From positions 1-9,937 of the forward strand of contig JBLYYQ010000098.1 in assembly GCA_048550035.1 (NCBI GenBank): a stretch of 9,937 bases of DNA. Direction: 5' to 3'. The notes beneath the pieces were generated by a model, which did no database searches, was not told the DNA's origin, and saw only the letters and a program-made list of their open reading frames with translations. Of the stretch, positions 1-6,970 are shown piece after piece; the stretch's first letter is position 1; every line of letters starts with the position of its first letter. The position numbers and the translations under genes are program-made. The stretch comes from JBLYYQ01 sp048550035. GTDB lineage: Bacteria > Nitrospinota_A > UBA7883 > JBLYYQ01.

Positions 1-1305
1 AAAGTATTAATCGAATTTGTCTCTGCCAACCCAACTGGTCCGCTCCATATAGGTCATGGGCGAGGCGCTGCTCTTGGCGATTCATTGCAACGGATATTGA
101 ACTTCGCAGGATTTGATGTTGAATCTGAATACTATATTAACGATTCAGGGCTACAGATTGAGAATCTTGGGCGAAGCCTAATCTACCGTGCTACAGAGCT
201 AACAGATCAATCGACAGATCAGCTTGAGTTATTATATAAAGGCGACTATCTGATTCCTATTGCTAGAAAATTTGTTGAAATGATCGAGCAAAAGAAGCTA
301 ACTTTGGATAATGAAAACATCCTTGAGTTAGCAAGTGAATTTGCAACGAATACCATATTAGCAGATATCAAAGAAGAACTTACAACATTCAATGTCAAGT
401 TTAATAACTGGTTCTCTGAAAAATCATTACATGATTCAAAAAAGGTAGACCTAGTGATTGATAAGTTGCTAAGTAGCGGTGAAATTTATGAAAAAGATGG
501 TGCTCTATGGCTAAAGACAGAGTCTGCTAATGATGAAAAGGATCGTGTCGTCAGACGGACAAACGGATTAGCAACATATCTTGCCGCAGATATTGCATAC
601 CATGAAGATAAGTTTAACCGTGGATTTGCGAAGATCATCAACATCTTTGGTGCCGACCACCATGGTTACATCCCTAGGATGAAAGCTGTTGCTAAGGCAA
701 TTGGGCGAGAGCCAGATAATTTAATCGTTAAACTTATACAACTTGTCAACCTCAAGCGAGGAGGTGAGATCATCTCCATGTCAACACGAGAAGGACTTTT
801 CACCAGCTTAAATGAAATCGTCAACGAAGTTGGCATTGATGCTTGTAGATATTTCTTTGTCAATCGATCAGCAGAAGCAAAATTAGATTTTGACCTCGAT
901 CTTGCCAAACTCCAGACAGAAGAGAATCCAGTATTTTATATCCAATACGCATATGCTAGATCAGCTAGTATATTCCGGTTAGCAGATGAAAGATCTATTA
1001 AGCTTGACTCATTTGATGAAATTAAGGAAACCTTATTAAATAACAGTGATGAATTGCGATTGATTAAAAAGTTATTGGTCTTTCCAGAGATAGTGAAATC
1101 TAGTGCAGATAACCTTGCACCACTTCATATCGCTGACTATCTCAAAGAACTTGCAGCACTCTTTCATAGATTTTACAAGTTCAATCGAATCATCACAGAA
1201 GAGATTAAAGAGTCAAAATCTAAACTTATGCTACTTAAAGCTGTTATGATAACAATTAAAAATGGACTAAATCTATTGGGGGTAAAGGCACCTGAGAGGA
1301 TGTAA
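1..1305 (+). CDS. argS: Arginyl-tRNA synthetase, 5'-truncated by window edge
   Basis: Class I aminoacyl-tRNA synthetase that charges tRNA-Arg with arginine in the cytoplasm. The open frame runs in from base 1 with no start, leaving 434 residues. Family members are about 550 residues, so about 115 N-terminal residues (the tRNA D-loop-binding Add-1 domain) are probably outside the window. Directly visible are the ANPTGPLHIGHGRGA signature with the HIGH motif at about fragment residues 10-24, and the KMSKS-equivalent loop, here the diverged MSTREG around bases 778-795. The C-terminal third (bases 1030-1300) matches the helical DALR anticodon-binding domain, with a conserved LAxLFHRFY-type stretch and the usual final residues PERM. 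It is followed 9 bp later by a SPOR gene on the same strand, probably co-transcribed. Nothing suggests damage. Confidence 0.97.
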   Translation, partial: KVLIEFVSANPTGPLHIGHGRGAALGDSLQRILNFAGFDVESEYYINDSGLQIENLGRSLIYRATELTDQSTDQLELLYKGDYLIPIARKFVEMIEQKKLTLDNENILELASEFATNTILADIKEELTTFNVKFNNWFSEKSLHDSKKVDLVIDKLLSSGEIYEKDGALWLKTESANDEKDRVVRRTNGLATYLAADIAYHEDKFNRGFAKIINIFGADHHGYIPRMKAVAKAIGREPDNLIVKLIQLVNLKRGGEIISMSTREGLFTSLNEIVNEVGIDACRYFFVNRSAEAKLDFDLDLAKLQTEENPVFYIQYAYARSASIFRLADERSIKLDSFDEIKETLLNNSDELRLIKKLLVFPEIVKSSADNLAPLHIADYLKELAALFHRFYKFNRIITEEIKESKSKLMLLKAVMITIKNGLNLLGVKAPERM

Positions 1306-1314
1306 CTAAAAAAT

Positions 1315-2007
1315 ATGCTAAAGAAAAAACAGACCTTAATCTTAGTAGGATTGCTCCTGTTTGCACTCACCTCCTTTGTTGCTGGTTATTATCTACAAGA
1401 GTTAGTTATGTGGGACAAAAAATCTAACAGTATCAATGAGGAGAACTCTGCTCAATCTGGATTGACAATAGAAAAACTTAATGCAAACGATATCTTAGAT
1501 GAAACCAATATCAGTAACAATAAAGATGATGCAAAGATTAACTACACATTTGATAAGAGACTTACAGAAATAACTCCAAACGAGCAGCCGTTAAAAACTA
1601 AAACCAAAAATGAACCGCTACTAGCCACACCTCCCCTTCCTAAAAATAATAAGGCAGTGGCTAAAGCGACTAAAACTAGCTCCAACTTGCCAGCTAAAAC
1701 TTTTGTAGATCAGAAAGGCAATCCTGATCTCGTTAGCGAAAGTGATGGAATTCATAAAACTCAACCAGACGTAAAGAGTGAATATTCAATTCAGATAGGA
1801 TCATACCTCTCTAAAAGAGATGCAGAAGCAACAGCCAAGAAATTCAGATCAAAAGGATACCTTACCTACGTAACCAAGTTTAAAAAAGGATCTCGTGATT
1901 ATTACAGAGTCCGTATTGGGATATTCAAAACTAAAGCAACTGCAGAAAAAGTCCGTGTTGGGCTCAAAAAGAATGAGGGAATCAATTCTATTTTAATAGT
2001 ACAATAG
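1315..2007 (+). CDS. Membrane-anchored SPOR-domain protein
   Basis: A 230-residue protein predicted to sit in the inner membrane with its bulk in the periplasm. Residues 2-6 are basic, residues 8-27 form one hydrophobic segment, and residues 30-150 are a low-complexity Lys/Asn/Thr/Pro-rich linker. Residues 156-230 are a SPOR domain: it starts YSIQIGSYLSKRDAEATAKK, has a YYRVRIGIFKTKATAEKV second half, and ends in a beta strand. SPOR domains bind glycan strands lacking stem peptides and concentrate at division sites (family knowledge). The architecture resembles FtsN/DedD-like proteins, but there is no FtsN-specific motif I can name. The start is the first ATG after argS. An AGAGGA-like sequence lies inside the argS end about 15 nt upstream, so coupling to argS translation is likely. 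A SPOR gene directly after argS occurs in some Deltaproteobacteria. Confidence 0.88.
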   Translation: MLKKKQTLILVGLLLFALTSFVAGYYLQELVMWDKKSNSINEENSAQSGLTIEKLNANDILDETNISNNKDDAKINYTFDKRLTEITPNEQPLKTKTKNEPLLATPPLPKNNKAVAKATKTSSNLPAKTFVDQKGNPDLVSESDGIHKTQPDVKSEYSIQIGSYLSKRDAEATAKKFRSKGYLTYVTKFKKGSRDYYRVRIGIFKTKATAEKVRVGLKKNEGINSILIVQ

Positions 2008-2055
2008 CCTTGTAACTGCCTAGACTAAAGAGCAAACTGATCAATAGTACTATAC

Positions 2056-2538
2056 CTAGCGAACAAGCTTTGCTAATTGATGCCAATAAGTAATATCCCA
2101 ATACCTAACTGCCAATCCGCTAGGTGAAGGCAGTGTGAAAAGTCGTGTATCGCCAATAGTAGTATCAACCTCTCCATAGCTAATCGTACGGCGTCCAAGA
2201 AATTCAGATGCCGCACGTTTGCTAGTGAAGGCTAGAACAGATGGCTGATAGTACAAAATTTTCTGTCTTAATGCTTGCTTATCAAAATGCTCTTTACTCA
2301 AAGAGCTATCTGAACCATACTCTTTTTTATTAAGGTCGGTTAACCCGATATTATAAGATAGTAGCAGCCTATAATTTTCTGGCTTGACTAGTTTATCAGT
2401 TAATCTTGTTTCATATAATGCTCGATAAAATTTATTACCAGGATGAGCATAATAAGCCTGTTGCTTAAACGATGCCTCCCCTAGGGCAGTCCCACAAAAG
2501 AGAATTAGGAGATTAGGTTTAATAAGATCATCTATCAT
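2056..2538 (-). CDS. mug: Mug/TDG-family DNA glycosylase with variant active site
   Basis: A 160-residue protein whose whole length follows E. coli Mug, the G:U/G:T mismatch-specific uracil-DNA glycosylase that starts base-excision repair. Matching landmarks in order are: the motif 1 loop at residues 16-20 (GTALG against GINPG); HPGNKFYRALYE at 32-43 (HPANRFWKVIYQ in Mug); VKPENYRLLLSYNIGLTDL at 51-69; YQPSVLAF at 97-104; and LPSPSGLA at 136-143 (LPNPSGLS in Mug). The catalytic Asn of motif 1 (N18 in Mug) is Ala here, and the Asn of the second motif is Ser. As I recall, many COG3663 relatives share the GTAxG loop, so this may be a subfamily with different chemistry or substrate rather than a dead enzyme. 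The ATG at 2538 has no good Shine-Dalgarno sequence. It lies 71 bp after the GT4 gene on the same strand and converges on the SPOR gene. Confidence 0.85.
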   Translation of the reverse strand: MIDDLIKPNLLILFCGTALGEASFKQQAYYAHPGNKFYRALYETRLTDKLVKPENYRLLLSYNIGLTDLNKKEYGSDSSLSKEHFDKQALRQKILYYQPSVLAFTSKRAASEFLGRRTISYGEVDTTIGDTRLFTLPSPSGLAVRYWDITYWHQLAKLVR

Positions 2539-2609
2539 AATTTAGATATCTTTGAGGAGATTGATATATCCAGAGATCAACTTTATAACTAGCTCTACAC
2601 CCACTCTCG

Positions 2610-3803
2610 TCATTGATCTTGAGAATTTAATATATCTAATGCGATTTTATCTGAAGTAAGGTCGGCATTATAATGTGCACTCGCATGAAGGTATGCCTGA
2701 TGACCCATTTCAACAATAGCATTAGGATTATTTATAAAGAATATCATTTTATCTGCAATATCATCTGCTGAAAAAGGCTTAACAATAAAACCAGTAACAC
2801 CATCAATTACAGATTGCCTGCATCCTGGAACATCGGTAACGATCGCTGGACGCCCAATCGCCATTGCCTCTTGAATCACCATCGGAAACCCTTCCCTATA
2901 TGAAGGTAGCACAATCAGACTAGAGTTTCGTAAATATGAGTGCACATCCTGAATATATCCGGTAAATTCAATCTGATTTTCAGACTTCAATTTCGCAACA
3001 TCCAGTTTAGTTAACGATGCAGGGTTGCCCAGATCAATATCACCGCAAGCAATAAAACGTGTTGCAGGATATTGTTGCTTAACCATTTTTGCTGCTGATA
3101 CGAACTCTCTTATACCTTTATCAAAAAGAAGTCGTCCCACAAATATAAAAACTCTTTCATTGAGGTTAGGGCTACAGAATTTGATAGAACTTTTTGGCAC
3201 CCCAATAGCACCTATGATATCGTAACTAGGTATTTTAAGATGGCACTCTCTACTAAGCATATCGATATCGTCACTGTTTAGGAAAAGAATTTTATCCATG
3301 AGTGGGAAAGCCATTCTATATAGAATTAGTTGAACATACTTAACTATTTTGAGCTTAAATATTGGTGGATCAGGTCGCTGAGTAAAAGCCCACCCTAATC
3401 CTTCAAGCATAGATACTATCCTTGGAACGCCAGCTATCTTAGCGGCAAATGTTCCAAAAATTACCGGCTTGACCTGACAGCAAAAGACAACATCTGCTGA
3501 AATGGAACGTAGCTTAATCGCTAGCTTTGCCATTGCTAAGATATCTAAAAACGGATTGAGGCCAGATCTATTTAAGGGGTTATCGATTGGGATACCGCCA
3601 AGCGTTTCTATTTTTAATTTAGTTTGCGCTACATAGTCATTGCAGAATACATAGACATTATGACCTTTTTGCGACAGTGCTTCTATTAAGGTTTTTCGAA
3701 AATTGATTGTCGCATCTGCTGTTGTAGCGATCAGTACAACATTCTTCGTGATGTTAGTAGAAGTTTTCAGTTGAGCACCACTATCAACATTACTATTTTG
3801 CAT
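2610..3803 (-). CDS. GT4-family (glycosyl transferase group 1) glycosyltransferase
   Basis: A 397-residue retaining glycosyltransferase with the GT-B fold, probably acting on a lipid-linked or LPS/capsule glycan at the cytoplasmic face of the inner membrane. The N-terminal Rossmann half begins at about residue 21 (NVVLIATTADATINFRK) after a short polar extension. The acceptor-side stretch VPRIVSMLEGLGWAF (126-140) resembles PglA/WbnK-type enzymes. The C-terminal half has the nucleotide-sugar site: FVGRLLFDKG at 221-230 (Arg224 and Lys229 for the phosphates) and the EX7E motif E304-GFPMVIQ-E312, followed by the usual G-x-P-A-I-V-T-D-V-P-G-C segment. The ATG at 3803 has an AAAGG-type ribosome site about 11 nt upstream. 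It is downstream of a GT2 gene and an rmlA-like gene in the same direction. The overall resemblance is to PglA-type HexNAc transferases, but donor and linkage cannot be told from sequence. Confidence 0.9.
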   Translation of the reverse strand: MQNSNVDSGAQLKTSTNITKNVVLIATTADATINFRKTLIEALSQKGHNVYVFCNDYVAQTKLKIETLGGIPIDNPLNRSGLNPFLDILAMAKLAIKLRSISADVVFCCQVKPVIFGTFAAKIAGVPRIVSMLEGLGWAFTQRPDPPIFKLKIVKYVQLILYRMAFPLMDKILFLNSDDIDMLSRECHLKIPSYDIIGAIGVPKSSIKFCSPNLNERVFIFVGRLLFDKGIREFVSAAKMVKQQYPATRFIACGDIDLGNPASLTKLDVAKLKSENQIEFTGYIQDVHSYLRNSSLIVLPSYREGFPMVIQEAMAIGRPAIVTDVPGCRQSVIDGVTGFIVKPFSADDIADKMIFFINNPNAIVEMGHQAYLHASAHYNADLTSDKIALDILNSQDQ

Positions 3804-3807
3804 ACGC

Positions 3808-3903
3808 TTAATTACCTTTGCCCATAGATCTAGTTGCGACTATTGCAACGGATAACGATAAGCTATCCCCTGCTACAATCAATAAAAGAGCGCTACCTAG
3901 CAT
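3808..3903 (-). pseudogene. 31-codon hydrophobic ORF in the GT2-GT4 gap, possible gene remnant
   Basis: The 154-bp gap between the two glycosyltransferase genes holds a minus-strand ATG-to-TAA frame of 31 codons, with a strongly hydrophobic core (ALLLIVAGDSLSLSVAIVAT) and the tail RSMGKGN. Just upstream in another frame is an ATG (3919) reading MDIIFYAR then stop, 14 nt after an AGAGGA sequence. Removing one T from the T6 run at 3904-3909 would join the two as MDIIFMLGSALLL..., which is reminiscent of the membrane N-terminus of a polyprenyl-phosphate sugar transferase (PglC/WcaJ type, DIIxSLLGLxLL...TSKGP). The conserved Ser-Pro of that helix is absent, so the match is suggestive only. It could instead be a tiny membrane peptide or chance. 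Two weak 5-bp hairpins (3833-3849 and 3850-3868) lie within it. Confidence 0.25.
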
Positions 3904-3957
3904 AAAAAATTATATCCATTATTTTGTAATATTTCCTCTCAAAGAAAGCAATTCCGA

Positions 3958-4929
3958 TCACCGGCATACCTTCCCTATTTTAAGTAGAATAATCGTATGC
4001 CTGATTGTACGATCTACTGTATTGGAAGCGATAAAAGATATTAACCGTTTCTCTTGCCTGCAAAGTGAGAGTAACTGCTTCAACATTAGAATAGATTTTC
4101 TCGGTTGACGAGCGAGAAGATACTTGAATATATAATTAAGATATGAAAGAGCACGCCCTTTCTGGATATCATAATCATAGCCAGCACTTTTATAATTTTC
4201 ATTTAGAAATTTATACAGAGACTCCGCATGCTCATGCGAACAAATCATTTTTGTCGTTACACTATCACCATGCTTGTAATAAATACCGAGAGGCTCATCT
4301 AATTGCCAAACAGGTCCAGAGATGGCCAATTCAATGAGATAAAGCCAGTCATTTAAAATGCCAACCTCCTTGCGATGTTTAATCTGCTCAGTCCCCTGAC
4401 GCCTTATCATCATCGACATAGTTGGCACGAAAGGAGGTCCTATAATGAGCATACCAGCGACCTGCCCTGAATAGGCCTTTACACCTATCAGAGGATCGTT
4501 ATAGCGATATCTATATCCAGTTTCTCTATTTTGTGTGAACATATCATGATAGCACATGACATACTCTTGGTTGGACTCCATAAACTCTAACTGCTTTTGA
4601 AGTTTGCCAGGTAAAAATGAGTCATCACCAGCAAACCAGCAAATATATTTGCCACGAATATAAGGATAGATAGAGTCAACATTCCCTACGACTCCTTGAT
4701 TTTTTTCATGTAGAATGAGGTCAATAATCTCAGGATATTTCTCTTTATACTCCTTAGCAAGTTTAGATGTTCTATCAGTTGAAGCGTCATCGGCAACAAT
4801 AATTTGTATCTCTTTTGGACCTTGCGAGAGAACGCTTTCAATTGCTTCAGTAAAATATTTTTCGTTATTGTATACCGGCATGCAAACGGTAATAATCGGA
4901 TCAACAACAGTTGACAAAAGAAGTTCCAT
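3958..4929 (-). CDS. GT2-family glycosyltransferase
   Basis: A 323-residue inverting GT-A glycosyltransferase for surface-glycan assembly. After ITVCMPVYNNEKY (13-25) come the nucleotide-binding Asp pair in VADDASTDRTS (45-55), the metal-binding DXD-type motif in WFAGDDSFLPGKL (98-110), and the acceptor/catalytic-base region VGILNDWLYLIELA (189-202), where Asn193-Asp194 takes the place of the usual ED. YYKHGDSVT (217-225) matches the conserved YYRxHxxS-like loop. The last roughly 80 residues are basic and moderately hydrophobic, perhaps a membrane-association tail. The ATG at 4929 has no Shine-Dalgarno. A TTG at codon 5 has a GGA about 7 nt upstream and would still leave the domain intact, so the start is uncertain by a few codons. 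The gene begins 62 bp after the rmlA-like gene and precedes the GT4 gene, consistent with one transcript. Sugar specificity is unknown. Confidence 0.9.
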   Translation of the reverse strand: MELLLSTVVDPIITVCMPVYNNEKYFTEAIESVLSQGPKEIQIIVADDASTDRTSKLAKEYKEKYPEIIDLILHEKNQGVVGNVDSIYPYIRGKYICWFAGDDSFLPGKLQKQLEFMESNQEYVMCYHDMFTQNRETGYRYRYNDPLIGVKAYSGQVAGMLIIGPPFVPTMSMMIRRQGTEQIKHRKEVGILNDWLYLIELAISGPVWQLDEPLGIYYKHGDSVTTKMICSHEHAESLYKFLNENYKSAGYDYDIQKGRALSYLNYIFKYLLARQPRKSILMLKQLLSLCRQEKRLISFIASNTVDRTIRHTIILLKIGKVCR

Positions 4930-4991
4930 ATATTAACTAAGATCTATACATCGTTTAAAAGTCTAGTGTTGCCCATACAATTACTTTGATT

Positions 4992-5867
4992 CTATTCAGT
5001 ACCAACTTTCCTTAGATATTTCCCGTATGGACTATTATTATACTTCTTAGCAATCTGTAATAGCTCCTCTGTTGTGATGTTTCCTACTACATATGATGCC
5101 TCTTCAGGGGAGCCGATCTTCATTCCCATCCTAGATTCAATGAGTCTAACAAGCTCTGATGCATCAGCAAATGTATCAAATACCCCTGCATCAAGCCAGA
5201 GATTGCCACGCGAAAACCTATGGCATTTTAAAGAACCTTCTGATAGATAAAGGTTATTTAGATCAGTAATCTCCAACTCATTACGTTTGCTAGGCTTAAG
5301 TGATTTAACTTTATCGACAACAGTTTCATCATAAATATAAAGTCCTATTACCGCTAAATCAGACCGTGGATTTGAAGGTTTTTCTTCAATCGAAATTACT
5401 CTGTTTGTATCAGAATCTAACTCCACTATACCAAAGCGTCTAGCATCGCTTACAGGAAATCCAAAAATAGTAGCTCCTTTATTGGATACGAATCCCTTTT
5501 GCATTAAGTTAGAAAATCTGGCAACATGTAAAATGTTATCGCCTAGTATCATGCAGACAGTCTGGTTCCTAATAAAAGACTCCCCAACAATAAAGGCATC
5601 TGCAATTCCTCGTGGCTTATCTTGACATGCGTACTCAATGGAAATACCTAACTCACTTCCATCTCCTAGTGCATCTGCGAGAATCGGACAATCCTTTGGT
5701 GTGCTGATAATAAGAATCTCTTTTATTCCGGCTAAGATAAGAGATGTTAGTGGATAGTAGATAAGTGGCTTATCATAGATCGCCAAGAGCTGCTTGCATA
5801 CAAAATCTGTTAATGGACGAAGTCTGCTTCCTGATCCACCTGCTAGTATTATTCCTCTAGGGGGCAT
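4992..5867 (-). CDS. rmlA: Glucose-1-phosphate thymidylyltransferase-like nucleotidyltransferase
   Basis: From the ATG at 5867 this encodes 291 residues, about the length of RmlA/RfbA, which makes dTDP-glucose from dTTP and glucose-1-phosphate. Visible motifs are: the nucleotide loop GIILAGGSGSRLRPLT (5-20, Ser where Thr is usual); CKQLLAIYDKPLIYYPL (24-40, with the conserved Lys); LGDN (108-111, metal Asp110); ISIEEKP (158-164); NELEITDLN (196-204); and WLDAG (224-228, second metal Asp). It is divergent at positions usually constant: DKPRGIADAF replaces SPDGLAQAF, and DAGV replaces DTGT. The sugar or nucleotide may therefore differ. An in-frame GTG at 5897 would add ten residues. I prefer the ATG because family members begin just before GIILAGG and because a likely promoter places transcription start only about 4 nt before the GTG. 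No rmlB, rmlC or rmlD is seen here. It heads the minus-strand glycan cluster. Confidence 0.88.
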   Translation of the reverse strand: MPPRGIILAGGSGSRLRPLTDFVCKQLLAIYDKPLIYYPLTSLILAGIKEILIISTPKDCPILADALGDGSELGISIEYACQDKPRGIADAFIVGESFIRNQTVCMILGDNILHVARFSNLMQKGFVSNKGATIFGFPVSDARRFGIVELDSDTNRVISIEEKPSNPRSDLAVIGLYIYDETVVDKVKSLKPSKRNELEITDLNNLYLSEGSLKCHRFSRGNLWLDAGVFDTFADASELVRLIESRMGMKIGSPEEASYVVGNITTEELLQIAKKYNNSPYGKYLRKVGTE

Positions 5868-5907
5868 GCTTATTTTATCGCTAATATTGGATGTCACTTA
5901 ATTTTTT

Positions 5908-5936
5908 AGTGTAAACATGTTTTCATAAGGAATCAA
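5908..5936 (-). promoter_or_regulatory. Candidate sigma70-type promoter for the rmlA-GT2-GT4 cluster
   Basis: On the minus strand, TTGATT (5931-5936) and TACACT (5908-5913) are separated by exactly 17 bp and each match four of six consensus positions. Transcription would begin near 5901, leaving a leader of about 33 nt before the ATG at 5867 and almost none before the GTG at 5897. The -10 is weak and the region is AT-rich, so a chance match is possible. Confidence 0.35.
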
Positions 5937-6045
5937 TTTTAAAAGATGGCTACTATCTATTGAGTAACCTTTTTAAGGCAAGCTTTTAACAGATCATGTC
6001 TGTAGCTGAAAATATATCTTAATATTCTACTTCAATACATCTAAG

Positions 6046-6117
6046 AATTTGCTTATCTCTTTCTTATCTTAATGCTGTATGAATGATTAAAATAAGCCAG
6101 CAGAGATAAGCCTAATT
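6046..6117. repeat. Long inverted repeat in the rmlA-upstream intergenic region
   Basis: GCTTATCTCT at 6051-6060 and its exact complement AGAGATAAGC at 6102-6111 form a 10-bp perfect inverted repeat with a 41-nt spacer. With a one-base bulge and a mismatch the arms extend to AATT at 6046 and 6117. It lies just downstream of the stop of the secreted-protein gene (minus strand) and upstream of the rmlA promoter. It could be a 3'-UTR structure or a looped operator. No T-run follows either arm closely, so it is not a standard intrinsic terminator. The rest of 5937-6134 holds no gene. Confidence 0.4.
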
Positions 6118-6134
6118 GCAAACTGTTTTGATGA

Positions 6135-6896
6135 TTAATCTGTCACATGATATATCAGCAGAATAACATCTTTTGGTAACTTTTTGTCTCGAAACTCTTT
6201 TTCATTATCATAGATAGGATACCACCAGCTGGATGTTTTCGGTTTGTCAGCAGTATGTTTCTTTTTTACATAGTCTTTTAAAAGTTTTTCTAATTTTCCA
6301 GGTGTATCATAATCTTTATTATAGCTAACAAGACTTACAACCCCTTCAGGGTAATGTTCTACAGATAATATTGCTACTGATGCTCCCTTAAGTCTTTCTA
6401 TCTCTGAACTTGCAACTGTTATTATCGGTGCTGTTCCTATATTTTGACAAGAGGTTACTTTAATGTTTGTTATATCACTTGTTTTTACTCTCTTAGTCGA
6501 CTCTTTTGCAGCTGCATAAAATGCCATCCTATCAATTCCACCTGCCTCTATCTTCCTTTTTGATAATTGACGTGGCAGATAATTAAGTTTAGTAAGACCG
6601 CTATAAAGGAAAATCTCCCCATATCGAGGTAAAGCATTTTTTAGTACCTGCTTAGAGCTGAGTTCAACAGGTTTATCTTCAGAAAGACCCATACTAAAAG
6701 CTTTTTTGGTTTTTTCATTAAATTGACATCCTCCATAATTGATTAATTGAATGGTGAATGGTTTTGAATTCGAATCGCCTTTTAATGAAACCATCGCTTC
6801 TGCATAGTACGTTTCCGCAACAGAAGAAATCGCAGGGGGAACATTTAAAATCGTTATACATGTAAATGTGAGTATTAAAAAAAGTACTTTCTTCAT
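6135..6896 (-). CDS. Secreted protein of unknown function
   Basis: I do not recognise this 253-residue protein. It begins with a clear Sec signal peptide: KK, then a hydrophobic core at residues 4-19, with probable cleavage after SSVA at 27. The mature part has two cysteines (57 in YGGCQF and 150 in VTSCQN), which could form a disulfide. It has no further membrane segment and no lipobox, is Lys-rich, and has an aromatic SSWWYPIYD stretch at 222-230 before a hydrophobic end (VILLIYHV). A soluble periplasmic or exported role is inferred. The ATG at 6896 is well fixed by AGGAGGT at 6901-6907, the best Shine-Dalgarno in the window, implying strong translation. It diverges from the metal-resistance operon across 234 bp. 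A link to metal stress is possible from position only; the protein shows no obvious metal-binding cluster. Confidence 0.8.
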   Translation of the reverse strand: MKKVLFLILTFTCITILNVPPAISSVAETYYAEAMVSLKGDSNSKPFTIQLINYGGCQFNEKTKKAFSMGLSEDKPVELSSKQVLKNALPRYGEIFLYSGLTKLNYLPRQLSKRKIEAGGIDRMAFYAAAKESTKRVKTSDITNIKVTSCQNIGTAPIITVASSEIERLKGASVAILSVEHYPEGVVSLVSYNKDYDTPGKLEKLLKDYVKKKHTADKPKTSSWWYPIYDNEKEFRDKKLPKDVILLIYHVTD

Positions 6897-6898
6897 AC

Positions 6899-6928
6899 AA
6901 ACCTCCTATCTGATTTTAAACCTCCTAT
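6899..6928 (-). promoter_or_regulatory. Duplicated Shine-Dalgarno element upstream of the secreted-protein gene
   Basis: The 11-mer AAACCTCCTAT occurs at 6899-6909 and again at 6918-6928. Read on the minus strand this is ATAGGAGGTTT twice, with a 19-bp period. The proximal copy is correctly placed (5 nt from AGGAGG to ATG) as ribosome binding site for the gene starting at 6896. The distal copy has no ATG, GTG or TTG at a useful distance, so it may be a ribosome standby site, a regulator-binding repeat or a local duplication. Confidence 0.6.
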
Positions 6929-6942
6929 AATGATAGCAGAAA

Positions 6943-6970
6943 AGTATGAAAATGTCATAATGATTTTCAA
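6943..6970 (-). promoter_or_regulatory. Candidate promoter with overlapping inverted repeat
   Basis: On the minus strand TTGAAA (6965-6970, five of six consensus positions) and CATACT (6943-6948, four of six) are spaced by 16 bp, placing the start of transcription near 6936 and giving a leader of about 40 nt to the secreted-protein gene. Overlapping it, TGAAAAT (6947-6953) and ATTTTCA (6963-6969) form a 7-bp perfect inverted repeat with a 9-nt spacer, suitable for a dimeric repressor. The heptamers look Fur-family-like, but the spacing does not fit a classical Fur box. Confidence 0.35.

Noticed and set aside
666..908. Minus-strand open frame of 80 codons inside argS
   Set aside because: It is antisense to a well-conserved argS region including the MSTREG loop, and its translation is low-complexity with no recognisable domain; a shadow frame.
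2008..2055. Bidirectional terminator between the convergent SPOR and mug genes
   Set aside because: I found no inverted repeat with a T-run in these 48 bases.
2539..2609. Promoter or terminator between GT4 and mug
   Set aside because: Only short AT-rich palindromes such as GATATATC were seen; nothing separates the two genes convincingly, so co-transcription remains open.
3818..4108. Plus-strand open frame of 96 codons across the GT2 3' end and the GT2-GT4 gap
   Set aside because: Most of it is antisense to the GT2 coding end. It has no ribosome site and no recognisable protein feature.
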